Origin: Opitutales bacterium
Lineage (GTDB): Bacteria; Verrucomicrobiota; Verrucomicrobiia; Opitutales; JABSRG01
NCBI GenBank assembly: GCA_028280845.1
Contig: JANQKZ010000055.1
Coordinates: 1 to 49,648, forward strand
Direction of reading: 5' to 3'
Length of the DNA: 49,648 nucleotides
A program made the position numbers and the translations under genes. Below are positions 24,669-33,026 of this stretch, in pieces. The notes under the pieces were generated by a model, which was not told the origin of the DNA, searched no databases, and was given only the letters and a program-made list of their open reading frames with translations. Every line of letters starts with the position of its first letter. Position 1 is the stretch's first letter.

Positions 24669-24703
24669 TAAGCCCTTCGGGGGGATGATCTAACCTATTC
24701 GAA

Positions 24704-24716
24704 TTTTATTATAAAA
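24704..24716. promoter_or_regulatory. Candidate operator TTTTAT-T-ATAAAA
   Basis: A perfect six-base palindrome around one central base in the 64-base gap upstream of the M28 gene. It fits the shared TTTAY-N-RTAAA motif, except that the position after the centre is A. It could give the M28-RidA pair their own regulated promoter inside the longer operon. Confidence 0.4.
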
Positions 24717-24732
24717 CGGGCTAGTGTGGTGT

Positions 24733-25905
24733 CTAGAGTGATGGAGGAATCCCGGGGGTGGGTAGACTGTCGCGGTAGGCAGCATTTATCGCGTCCCATG
24801 TCCGGTCAAAGGCCCAATCCCCTTTGAGAAAATGCTGTAAGGGGATCCCGGCATCCTCCTGCAAGGAGACATAGCCATCGTATCGGGGTCTGACAATGGC
24901 CTGTTCATGGGCTTCCCGGGTCAGTTCGAAGAAACAGTAGGAGAGGGTATTGAGGGTTTCATCCTCCCATGCGGAACACTCCGCAGGCTGGCCTCCGGCA
25001 AGACTGTAAATCCCGGCCTGGATATCCGGGCGGGCGCAGAAGAGGGAAAACTCCAAGGCCTCCTGAATGTGCCGGCAGGATCGTGTGATGGCGAGTCCGG
25101 TGCCGCCCAGGACGCTTTTCAAGGGGACATTTCCTTCGAGTAAAGGCAGATTCCCGAAACGCAGGGGAGCCTCGGTGAAGGAGGGGCGGCTATAATTGTT
25201 ATAACTATAGGCAAAAGGGTTGTAGGCCACCTCTTCCGTTCGGGTCATGGTTTCCGCCAGGCGAATGGGGTTGGCTTCATAAATAAAGGGGTTCATACCT
25301 TCCGCCATGCGCTTGAGTCGTTCCATGGCTTCTTTAGCCGGCTCCGTTTCGGCGATCTGGTCGGCGCGGGAATAGGGTTCGGCCTGAAGGGCTTCCAGGA
25401 GCATCGACCAGTTGAGGAACAGATCGGCCGGGAAAGCGGGCATGGCGGCCAGGCCGGCATCGGCCAGAGACACGGCCTCAAAAAAGGTCTGGGGTGGTTG
25501 CCGGTTGGCCTTCCGGAGCAGGTCGGGCCGCCAGGAGGGAACCGGCGTCGCACAATCAATGGGAATGGCCAGATGCTGCCCCTCGTAGCGATAGCTGGCC
25601 CAGGAGGGACCCACAAACCGGCTTTCCATCTCAATGAGGAGGGAGGGCTCAATGCGTTCGCCTAAATCCAAAACCAGGTTCTTTCCAAAGCAGAAGCCGG
25701 CCCAGGGATGGTCAATCACGATCAGGTCGAAGCGGTCGGCGAGTTGGTCGATCGGCATATGCCCGAACTCGTGGAGCGACCGTTTTTCCCAGCGGATCCG
25801 GGTGCCCGGGTTCAGCTCTTCGAAGCGTTGAGCGGTCGCGATCAGGGGGGGCAGGGCGCGACTGTGGTCCCAGGTGATTCCTTTGAGTTCGATGGGTTCG
25901 GGCAT
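24733..25905 (-). CDS. Solute-binding-protein fold without signal peptide
   Basis: A 390-residue protein resembling ABC-type sugar-binding proteins: GITWDHSRALPPLIATAQRF, LIVIDHPWAGFCFGKN, HLAIPIDCATPVPSWRPDLL and GGTGLAITRSC follow the cluster B substrate-binding layout. The N-terminus (MPEPIELKGITWDHSR) is polar, with no signal peptide or lipobox, and no permease or ATPase gene is nearby. It may therefore be a cytoplasmic sugar binder or sensor rather than a transport component. An upstream start with a signal is not available before the GH42-like stop 43 bases away. It is second in the operon starting at 28240. Confidence 0.75.
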   Translation of the reverse strand: MPEPIELKGITWDHSRALPPLIATAQRFEELNPGTRIRWEKRSLHEFGHMPIDQLADRFDLIVIDHPWAGFCFGKNLVLDLGERIEPSLLIEMESRFVGPSWASYRYEGQHLAIPIDCATPVPSWRPDLLRKANRQPPQTFFEAVSLADAGLAAMPAFPADLFLNWSMLLEALQAEPYSRADQIAETEPAKEAMERLKRMAEGMNPFIYEANPIRLAETMTRTEEVAYNPFAYSYNNYSRPSFTEAPLRFGNLPLLEGNVPLKSVLGGTGLAITRSCRHIQEALEFSLFCARPDIQAGIYSLAGGQPAECSAWEDETLNTLSYCFFELTREAHEQAIVRPRYDGYVSLQEDAGIPLQHFLKGDWAFDRTWDAINAAYRDSLPTPGIPPSL

Positions 25906-25948
25906 GCGGAGTGATTGTGTATGGGGAGGTGTGAATTGGGATCTGTGA

Positions 25949-28240
25949 TTACTCTTCGTATTGGATGTATACCTTTTCCCATTCCTGGTCGTACTCGTTC
26001 AGGAGGACTTTACCGGTGTCAGCGTCAAGCAAGACAGTATTGGGTCCTTCGGGCAGGTCCAGGGAAATGGTGGTCCCGTTGCGTAGACGAATATCCCTGA
26101 GGCCTCCGGTCAGGGTATGCATGACAAGGATTCCATCTCCCCCGTAGAAGAAGGCGTCCGGCTCGCCGTAGATGTGAGCCCCGGCACGTTCAAGCAGCAA
26201 CCGAAGCGGTTGGGTTTGTTGACTGGGCAGGCTGACAAACCAGGCCTGGTGATCCTTCATCGTTTTTTGGGCAATAGCCACCGCACCGCCTTCGGTGAAG
26301 TGAGCTATGGCATCGGCCTCCGGGTCGTTCACGGCGAAAACGGGACTAAAGGGAGCGTCGCCTACCTGGTAGAGGACATCCTCCCGGCCGGAAAGGGGAA
26401 GGCTGATTTCCGGAGCCTCATCGAACCGGGCGGTTTCCAATTTAAACCCGGTCAGCTGTTCCACCAGGGTAAGCCCGGACTCTCCCTGGTCTTCGTCAAT
26501 GAATCCAGGGGCATAGAACCAGAAGATCCGGCGACCATCGGCGGCCACTCTGTCCTGGATATAGGCGCGCTCTTCCTGATCGAGCAGGTAGGTGTTATTA
26601 AAGACCACGACCCGATATTGCTCCAGGTCGACCTTGGGCAGGTCGTCCAGATGAATCGGGTCAAAGATGATCCCGCTGCGGAAGGCAGCCAGCGTGTTGT
26701 GGTCAATCAGCGTATGACTTACCGGGTCTGAATCGGTTAGGCTGGCTGTGTAGTAAAAGCTGTCGGTGTCGTAGACAAAGAGGACATCGGCCTCGGTCCG
26801 GTAGGGCTCCTCCAGGGCCTGTTGCCGGAAGAGCCGGTGCATCTGCTCGACTTGTCGCATGACGACCGGCTGGTCCCAGTTTCCCTGGCTTCCGGCGTGT
26901 TTGGGGCGATAACCGTCCAGATCGACCCCGGCTACATTAAAATCGTAAAACCAGAGCCCCATGCCCTTGGTGAAACTGAAACTCACATTGCGCCGGATGT
27001 CGGCTACACTGCGCTGGACGGCGGTGTGGTAGTGGTCCATGCCATATTTCATGACCGGTAATTTGGGCTCCACGTCCATTTCATCCAGCCACAGTTTGTT
27101 GTTCAGGCGGACGGAGGTGATCAGGCTCCGGGAGCGGTAAGGATCCCCCAGGTCGATGGATTCGGGGCCGTAGGCCTGAGGTCCGCTCAGGTAGTCGATG
27201 ACATCGGATTCGAGGATTCTGCGGAGTTGGAGATGTCCACCCGGGGCCTGCCGGCCAAAGACGGAAAAGTAGTAGCCATAAAAGGTCCCGGTAATGATGG
27301 GTCGTGGCCAATGCGTTTTCACCAATCCGGCGAAATGGATGATGTTGTCCGCCACGACCTGGTGCATGCACTCGAAGTAATCGATCACCTTTCGCTCGGT
27401 TTTCAAATCGCGAATGAGCCCGTCGGTGGCCCGCTCATCCATTCCGGGAGCGGTGACCGTTTCGAACCTAATGTCCGGTTGGTTCCAAGCGGCGCGGAGG
27501 GCGTCCTCGGTCTGATATTTTTCCCGCAGCCAGGATTGAAAGGCCTGGGTCATGGGTGCACTAACATCGGGCTCGTTGGCGAAAAAGCCCCAATTATGCC
27601 ACTCTCCGTAGACCCCATTGGCCACCTGGATGCCGATCAGGGCATTGGCCTCAGGGGTTTGCGAAAAGGTTTCCAGGAATTGAGTAAACTTCTCGGATAT
27701 TTTCGCTTTCCACTTTTTGGAAGCCATGCTCACCCGCCGAACCGGTCCATTATCATGCTCGATGATCCGGAGCAGGGCGTAAGCCTGTTCTTCCTTGTAA
27801 TCGGTGTCGGCATATTTGACCCATTCCTCCGGGTGTTGGTGCAACCACCAACGGGGAGCCCGTAAATGAAAGCGAAAGATGACCGCGGCATCCGGGCAGG
27901 CCTGGAGTGCACCGGCGATCTGTTTGCGAGGGATCGTCAAATCCCACCCGTCTTCCTCGGTCCAGATATGTTCGAGGGAGACATCAAACTGAAAGAGATG
28001 GATGCTGCTCCGGCAAAAGTTCCTGATGTTGTGCTGGGGCAGCTCCTCCCACGTCCAGCGACCGGAAGGGGTGTCGGTAAGCGCGTAGATCATGGGGTAA
28101 TGGGGCTCCCCGTCGATCATGATCATGGGGCGACCCTGCACCATTTCCACATGGCTGGATTTAGGGGATGGAACCGCAGAAGCGGAGTTGAAAGATAGCA
28201 AAGACATCGTGAGTAAGAGGAGAAGGGGTGGGTATCCCAT
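25949..28240 (-). CDS. Exported GH42-like glycoside hydrolase
   Basis: The ATG at 28240 gives a Sec signal peptide (GYPPLLLLLTMSLLSFNSAS) and a 763-residue protein; an upstream TTG at 28291 is less likely. The layout is a (beta/alpha)8 barrel to about residue 450, then a Rossmann-like trimerisation domain (VLFVYDTDSFYY, VVFNNTYLLDQEE) and a C-terminal beta domain, as in GH42 beta-galactosidases. The candidate acid/base is Glu213 in NGVYGEWHNWGF, where GH42 normally has Asn-Glu. The candidate nucleophile is Glu387 in LWLDEMDVE. The family assignment is therefore approximate, and it may belong to a related clan-A family. Probably removes a terminal hexose in the periplasm. Confidence 0.75.
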   Translation of the reverse strand: MGYPPLLLLLTMSLLSFNSASAVPSPKSSHVEMVQGRPMIMIDGEPHYPMIYALTDTPSGRWTWEELPQHNIRNFCRSSIHLFQFDVSLEHIWTEEDGWDLTIPRKQIAGALQACPDAAVIFRFHLRAPRWWLHQHPEEWVKYADTDYKEEQAYALLRIIEHDNGPVRRVSMASKKWKAKISEKFTQFLETFSQTPEANALIGIQVANGVYGEWHNWGFFANEPDVSAPMTQAFQSWLREKYQTEDALRAAWNQPDIRFETVTAPGMDERATDGLIRDLKTERKVIDYFECMHQVVADNIIHFAGLVKTHWPRPIITGTFYGYYFSVFGRQAPGGHLQLRRILESDVIDYLSGPQAYGPESIDLGDPYRSRSLITSVRLNNKLWLDEMDVEPKLPVMKYGMDHYHTAVQRSVADIRRNVSFSFTKGMGLWFYDFNVAGVDLDGYRPKHAGSQGNWDQPVVMRQVEQMHRLFRQQALEEPYRTEADVLFVYDTDSFYYTASLTDSDPVSHTLIDHNTLAAFRSGIIFDPIHLDDLPKVDLEQYRVVVFNNTYLLDQEERAYIQDRVAADGRRIFWFYAPGFIDEDQGESGLTLVEQLTGFKLETARFDEAPEISLPLSGREDVLYQVGDAPFSPVFAVNDPEADAIAHFTEGGAVAIAQKTMKDHQAWFVSLPSQQTQPLRLLLERAGAHIYGEPDAFFYGGDGILVMHTLTGGLRDIRLRNGTTISLDLPEGPNTVLLDADTGKVLLNEYDQEWEKVYIQYEE

Positions 28241-28296
28241 ATGCTCCACTTTAAAAAATGCCGCGGGGTTTTCAGGATTTTTCTGAAGCAACCGGA

Positions 28297-28309
28297 GTTT
28301 ACGGTAAGC
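28297..28309. promoter_or_regulatory. Candidate operator GTTTAC-G-GTAAGC (second exact copy)
   Basis: The same 13-mer as at 15665-15677, with two further identical bases on its right. It lies in the divergent promoter between the GH42-like and glycosidase operons, 57 bases upstream of the former and 71 upstream of the latter. Confidence 0.55.
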
Positions 28310-28379
28310 CGCTGGGAGAGGTTGGGCTCGAGCTCAAGAGCAGTAGATTTCTCGTATCCTGAATCTAGTTCTTTAGATC

Positions 28380-29480
28380 ATGCACTCAATGAACCAGCGA
28401 CGCTTTACGATTGGTTTGCTTTTCCCCCTGGCTCTCTTTTCCGCTGAAATGGACTTTGATTTATCGCATCCTCCTGCTCCTGACCAAGTATCCCGGTGGT
28501 CGGAAAAATTCCGGAACTGGCATTATTATCCGGATCATGTGATTCCGGCTAAGCCAGAGATCGAGGGGGTGGAGGGAGTCTACATGACTGATGTTCCCAC
28601 GGTCTTTCAACTGGAAGGAGATCCCAAATATTATATGAGCTTTGTTGGATTCGACGACCGGGGTTACCAATCATTTGTCGCTGAAAGCACCGACTTGCTG
28701 AATTGGTCCAACATCCAGCTTGCGCTGGGATTCGGGGAGCTGGGGAGTTTTGATTACGGAGGGGTGGTCCTGGGTGCCTTCCTCTACGAGGACTATGGCC
28801 TGAAATCCCCACGGCTTTTGAAACAGCATGAAGGGGACTATGTGTCGCTCTATCTTGGCTTTCCCCGGCAGGGAGGCTATGAATTGCGGCCTGGGGGGCA
28901 GGGAGTTGCCGTCAGCCGGGATGCGATCCTCTGGGAGCGGAAGTTGCAGGATCCCATCTTATCGATTTTTCAGGAGGACGTGAAAGAATGGGAAAAAGAC
29001 TGTATCTATCTTCCCTGGCTGGTGGAGCATGAGGGCCGTTACTACAATTTCTACAATGCGGCCAACGGGAAGCATGAACAAATGGGACTCGCCACCTCTG
29101 AGGACCTGTGGTCATGGACACGGTTTCCGGATAACCCGGTCATCGCGAATGGTCCTGAAGCGAGTTACCATCAAGTCTTTTGTGCAGACGGCAAAGTTTT
29201 CCGGGATGAGGACCACTGGGTAATGATCTTCTTTGGGGTGGGCCGGGGCGGCGCACACATCATGGCCGCATATTCCTATGATTTGGTCCAATGGACTGTA
29301 GACCCGGAGCCTCTCTACAAGGCGAAGGGTCATCCAAACGGGCTGGATTCGCAATATGCCCACAAGGTATCGATCCTCTGGAACCCGGAGAATGAGACCT
29401 TTTATATGTTTTATAATGCGGTGGGAGATAAAGGTCGAGGAATTGGGCTGCTCACCAGTAAACCACTGGCAAGGCCATGA
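28380..29480 (+). CDS. Five-bladed-propeller glycosidase-like protein (GH43/GH32 fold)
   Basis: A 366-residue protein with a signal-like N-terminus (RRFTIGLLFPLALFSAEM). Repeated blade motifs such as TDLLNWSN, LYLGFPRQ, YYNFYNAANG, ATSEDLWSWTRF and YSYDLVQWTVDP are the S/T-x-D-x-x-x-W pattern of glycosidases in the GH32/43/68/130 superfamily. Possible acidic catalytic residues are in MTDVPTVFQ and EWEKDCIYLPW, but the family cannot be fixed by eye. Its stop overlaps the next start by four bases (ATGA), so it is translationally coupled to the TIM-barrel gene. It probably acts outside the cytoplasm. Confidence 0.7.
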   Translation: MHSMNQRRFTIGLLFPLALFSAEMDFDLSHPPAPDQVSRWSEKFRNWHYYPDHVIPAKPEIEGVEGVYMTDVPTVFQLEGDPKYYMSFVGFDDRGYQSFVAESTDLLNWSNIQLALGFGELGSFDYGGVVLGAFLYEDYGLKSPRLLKQHEGDYVSLYLGFPRQGGYELRPGGQGVAVSRDAILWERKLQDPILSIFQEDVKEWEKDCIYLPWLVEHEGRYYNFYNAANGKHEQMGLATSEDLWSWTRFPDNPVIANGPEASYHQVFCADGKVFRDEDHWVMIFFGVGRGGAHIMAAYSYDLVQWTVDPEPLYKAKGHPNGLDSQYAHKVSILWNPENETFYMFYNAVGDKGRGIGLLTSKPLARP

Positions 29481-30262
29481 CATCGGGGAACTTCAAAACC
29501 GGCCTGGTCTCCATCAGCTTTCGGGAGGAGTCCGTTGAGACTTTAATTGAAGCCGTTCGGCAAGCCGGACTGGAAGGAGTTGAGTGGGGCGGGGATGTCC
29601 ATGTTCCCCATGGTAACCTGAGCCGGGCCGAGGAGGTGAGGCGGTGGACCGAGGAAGCCGGACTGCAGGTGTCCGCCTATGGCTCATATTACAAGTTTGA
29701 GGATTTGGCCGGGGGCGGCGGACCCGAGCCAAGCGCAGTGCTCGACACGGCTGAAGCGCTCGGGGCTAGCATGATACGGCTGTGGCCGGGGGCTGTCGGA
29801 ACTGTGGACGCCTCGGCCGAATGGCGGCAGGTCCTGGCTGATCGCACTCGGGAAATAGCGGAAGCTGCGGTCCTACGCGGCCTCGAGCTGGGGTTCGAAT
29901 TCCATGACCATTCCCTGACGGACACACCGGAATCGACCCTGTCTTTACTGCAACTGATCGGGCACCCTGCCGTCAGCACGTTCTGGCAACCCTACTTGCA
30001 AACCAGCCCTGAAGAACGGATGGCGGGCCTGGAAATCGTGCTGGACCGGGTCACGAATATCCATGTGAACTATTTCGATCAAAACCCCTGGCCCGACAAC
30101 CTGCCCCTTCAGTCGGGCACGGCCGAGTGGGTCGAATACCTGAATCTGTTAAAGGAAACCGGCAGGGACCATTGGCTGACCATTGAACACGTCCGGGGTC
30201 ACCGCCTGGACCAGTTCGCCGACGATGCCCGGGTGCTGAAATCCTGGGTGGAAACCCGTTGA
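29477..30262 (+). CDS. Sugar phosphate isomerase/epimerase-like TIM barrel
   Basis: A 261-residue AP-endonuclease-2 type TIM barrel. The opening KTGLVSISFREESVETLIEA with GLEGVEWGGDVHVPHG, the central LGASMIRLWPGAVG, the metal Glu in LGFEFHDHSL and a His-containing NIHVNYF, followed by a final Glu in WLTIEHVRG, match xylose-isomerase-like epimerases. Cytoplasmic. It overlaps the glycosidase gene by four bases and is followed after 75 bases by an NHL-propeller gene. Probably it interconverts the sugar released by the upstream glycosidase; the exact substrate is unknown. Confidence 0.75.
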   Translation: MTSGNFKTGLVSISFREESVETLIEAVRQAGLEGVEWGGDVHVPHGNLSRAEEVRRWTEEAGLQVSAYGSYYKFEDLAGGGGPEPSAVLDTAEALGASMIRLWPGAVGTVDASAEWRQVLADRTREIAEAAVLRGLELGFEFHDHSLTDTPESTLSLLQLIGHPAVSTFWQPYLQTSPEERMAGLEIVLDRVTNIHVNYFDQNPWPDNLPLQSGTAEWVEYLNLLKETGRDHWLTIEHVRGHRLDQFADDARVLKSWVETR

Positions 30263-30337
30263 ACCGTCCGGATTCTCCTGATTTATCTGCTTAGGCAAAG
30301 CGCTGATCCTTCTTAATCTACCGACTCCTTCATCACT

Positions 30338-31252
30338 ATGAATCACACCTACAAATGGATTGAGGACTGGGTGACCATACCCGAGTCCCCCCTCTCAACC
30401 AGCAACGGTCGTACCCACGGCATCGTCGAATCGAAAGCCGGCTTGATCTATCTCTTTCATCAGGCTGTTCCTTCAGTCGTGGTCTACGATGCAGATGGTG
30501 TTTTCCAGAAATCCTGGGGAAATTTCCCCGGGGCGCATGGAATGACCCTGGTCGAAGAGCATGGGGTGGAATACCTTTGGCTCACGGATCAGGATACCCA
30601 GAAAGTCGTGAAGACGACGCTGGATGGGGAGGAACTCCTGGAGCTCCACCGCCCGGACCACCCTCTCTATGCGGAGAAACCCTATGTTCCGACCTGGGTT
30701 GCGGTGAATGAGGAGCGCCATGGCGGCAATGGGGATCTCTGGGTGACGGATGGGTATGGGTCCCATCTCATCCACCGATATGACAAACAGGGGAATTACC
30801 TGACCTCCATCGATGGGACGGAAGGCCCGGCCGGATTATTCGAATGCCCGCATGGGATCTGGATTGGGCCGCGCCAGGGAGCGCAGCAGCTTTATATCGC
30901 GGACCGAACCAACAAACGTATCCAGGTTTATGATACCGAGGGCAATTTTCTTCGCGTTTTTGGAAATGACTTCCTGACGAGCCCGGACATGTTCTTTCCC
31001 TGCGGAGAATACCTGATCATACCCGAGCTGGAGGCGCGGCTCACCATACTGGACGGGAATGACCAGCCGGTTGCCCGGTTTGGTGTAAATGACGAAGTCT
31101 CGGCCCGGGAAGGCTGGCCCAACAATCGCGACCTGGTGGAGGAAGGAAAATTTAACAGCCCCCATGGAGCCTGTGCCGATGCAAAGGGAAACCTGTTTGT
31201 CGTGGAATGGATCACTGGCGGACGCGTGACCAAGTTGGAAAAACAGGAGTGA
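30338..31252 (+). CDS. NHL-repeat six-bladed beta-propeller protein
   Basis: A 304-residue protein without a signal peptide. NHL-type blades are visible: VVYDADGVFQKSWGNFPGAHG, LWLTDQDTQKVVKTTLDGE, LWVTDGYGSHLIHRYDKQG, LYIADRTNKRIQVYDTEGNF and HGACADAKGNLFVVEW. The pattern GNLFVVEW and the His/Asp residues at blade edges recall peptidylglycine lyase or gluconolactonase-like propellers, so a sugar lactonase or lyase role is possible but unproven. It is last in the operon after the TIM-barrel gene. Confidence 0.75.
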   Translation: MNHTYKWIEDWVTIPESPLSTSNGRTHGIVESKAGLIYLFHQAVPSVVVYDADGVFQKSWGNFPGAHGMTLVEEHGVEYLWLTDQDTQKVVKTTLDGEELLELHRPDHPLYAEKPYVPTWVAVNEERHGGNGDLWVTDGYGSHLIHRYDKQGNYLTSIDGTEGPAGLFECPHGIWIGPRQGAQQLYIADRTNKRIQVYDTEGNFLRVFGNDFLTSPDMFFPCGEYLIIPELEARLTILDGNDQPVARFGVNDEVSAREGWPNNRDLVEEGKFNSPHGACADAKGNLFVVEWITGGRVTKLEKQE

Positions 31253-31559
31253 AGGTCTTGGGATTTCACCTAGGTCAATCGTAGCGGCCTGCTTTCGGAT
31301 TAACCTAAGAGGCTGCTTGCTAAAAAATGAAAATGACCTTTCACGGCTATTTGCCAGGTAAGGGCAAGGCTGCACGCCCTGAGCGGTGTAGATGGGGACT
31401 ACCGGACTGACTGGAACTTAGGTAAAAAGACTCTAGCGCGCATGTTAAATGAACAGGAGGAAACGGAGTGAATGGAGGGTTGGTAGTTTTTCGTGCTTGG
31501 TTTTTCGTTTTTGAGGTCGTTTTTGAGGTCCATTTCTTTGTGTAGCGACAGTTCTCCCT

Positions 31560-31800
31560 TCCCCCATCTTGTATCATAGCGCTGGTGCGATCGTGGAAGA
31601 GCTACAGTTGCTTGTTGATGCGGTCGTCTCTCCCCTCTAGCAATACAACGGGTCGTAGCGTTTTTCAGGTCGGCTTCGATATTGGTGATGGCGAACCGAA
31701 GATTATCCCCTTGGGTCCATGCTCGGCCTTGTAGAGAGCTCAACGCAATCCCTTCCAGCTTTTGGCGTAGGCCAAGCCCTGGAAGAGTCTCTGTTGGGTT
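31560..31800 (-). pseudogene. Decayed IS1380-family transposase fragment
   Basis: On the minus strand one frame reads WTQGDNLRFAITNI, then about 15 codons on RCIARGER. Shifted by one base it continues GRDDRINKQL, stop, LFHDRTSAMI. Together this follows the C-terminal signature of IS1380 transposases (NPRFVVTNL, then YCARGxxENRIKEQ and LFADRTS). A frameshift and at least one stop make it non-functional, and only this part remains. The family match is from memory of the motif, not a search. Confidence 0.55.
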
Positions 31801-31856
31801 CCGGTCTGCTCGGTATGATTGATATCTGGTACCTTTAGGGGCTGAAGGCATGGGCA

Positions 31857-31900
31857 GGTTTACGGTCAGATGGCCGGATAGATAGATTTTTCCGTAAACC
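31857..31900. promoter_or_regulatory. Inverted pair of operator-like sites upstream of the epimerase gene
   Basis: GGTTTACGG (31857-31865) and CCGTAAACC (31892-31900) are perfect inverted copies separated by 26 bases. The right-hand site extended to 13 bases, TTTTTC-C-GTAAAC (31887-31899), fits the shared palindrome with one mismatch. It lies 65 bases upstream of the start at 31964. Confidence 0.45.
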
Positions 31901-31963
31901 CTCAACCGGCCTTGGCCTCAGTCACTAAGCATGCGTAGGGTTTGGAGTCGTTTATAACCTGTT

Positions 31964-33007
31964 ATGGCTATCGATTCTGAACTTCTTCTCCCTCTGGTTC
32001 CCGAGGAGGTTGAGCAATTTCTCTCTCAGCCTGAGTCGGCTACGCTTTCCACGCTTCAGGGTTTGCCAGGGGACATCATTGTATTGGGCGCTGGAGGGAA
32101 GATGGGGCTGCACCTGTGTCTCATGTTGAAACAGGCCGTCGACCAGCTCGGCCAGAACAACACCATTTACGCGGCCTCCCGATTCCAGTCCCTGAACAGT
32201 GACCAGGCCTACCTTGAGGCGGGAATTGAGGTGTTAAAGGGCGATTTCCGGAACGAGGTGTTCATCAATCAGCTGCCTCGGTGCGAAACCGTTTTTTATC
32301 TCGTGGGAGCTAAGTTTGGCACCACGGACAGACCCGAACTGCTTGAGGAGATTAATGTCAAGGTAGCGGGGCGTTTGGGTGAATACTACCGGGACTCCCA
32401 TATCGTGGCCTTTTCTACGGGCTGCGTGTATTCCTACACCAACCCGGAATACGGTGGATCTACCGAGGCGAGCCCCACTGACCCGGTGGGGGATTATGCT
32501 CAGTCTTGTCTGGGTCGTGAGGTTCAGTTTGCCACCCTTTCCCGGAAGTATGGGACGCCGGTGGCCCTTATCCGGCTCAACTATTCCACGGAATTTCGCT
32601 ATGGCGTGCTGGTGGATATCGGCACGCGGGTGCTGCAGGGAGAACCCGTAGACCTGACCATGGGGTACCTGAACCTGATCTGGCAACCCGATGCCTTAAA
32701 CCATATCATTCGTTGCCTCGACCTGGCTGGGTCGCCGGCGGTTCCGATTAATATTACCGGTCCCGATATTTTAAGTGTCCGGGATTTGGCCGAACGGTTC
32801 GGCCAGGTCTTTGGAACGACACCCCGGTTTCAGGGGGAACCGGCGGAGTCCATGTGGCTCAGCGATGCTTCCCACTCACACCGCATGTTTGGCAAGCCAG
32901 TTACCGACCTGGAGGCAATGATTCAATGGACGGCAGCCTGGTTACTCAAGGTGGGCCAAACCCATGGAAAACCGACCGGCTTCGAAAAGCGGGACGGGAA
33001 ATTTTGA
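31964..33007 (+). CDS. NAD(P)-dependent epimerase/dehydratase-fold protein lacking the catalytic lysine
   Basis: A 347-residue extended-SDR protein. The cofactor loop IIVLGAGGKMGLHL is near residue 40, preceded by a short N-terminal extension. STGCVYSYTN fits the Ser/Thr strand, but the active-site motif YxxxK reads YAQSCLGRE: Cys occupies the Lys position. The C-terminal half (LNLIWQPDALNHIIRCLDLA) is normal for UDP-sugar epimerase relatives. The missing Lys suggests loss of classical redox chemistry or a binding role. It is followed 19 bases later by the DapA-like gene. Confidence 0.8.
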   Translation: MAIDSELLLPLVPEEVEQFLSQPESATLSTLQGLPGDIIVLGAGGKMGLHLCLMLKQAVDQLGQNNTIYAASRFQSLNSDQAYLEAGIEVLKGDFRNEVFINQLPRCETVFYLVGAKFGTTDRPELLEEINVKVAGRLGEYYRDSHIVAFSTGCVYSYTNPEYGGSTEASPTDPVGDYAQSCLGREVQFATLSRKYGTPVALIRLNYSTEFRYGVLVDIGTRVLQGEPVDLTMGYLNLIWQPDALNHIIRCLDLAGSPAVPINITGPDILSVRDLAERFGQVFGTTPRFQGEPAESMWLSDASHSHRMFGKPVTDLEAMIQWTAAWLLKVGQTHGKPTGFEKRDGKF

Positions 33008-33026
33008 TGTGGAATCACGACAAATC

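Larger units (their letters stand above)
31253..31963. other. Intergenic stretch with transposase debris and operator sites
   Basis: About 710 bases without an intact gene. It holds the IS1380-like remnant (31560-31800), a short tandem TTTTTGAGGTC repeat near 31510-31531 and the operator-like sites at 31857-31900. No inverted terminal repeats of an insertion sequence were recognised. Confidence 0.5.

Noticed and set aside
31399-31905. Minus-strand frame of 168 codons as an intact gene
   Set aside because: Only part of it resembles transposase, and the match continues in another frame past a stop, so it is better read as a decayed transposase.
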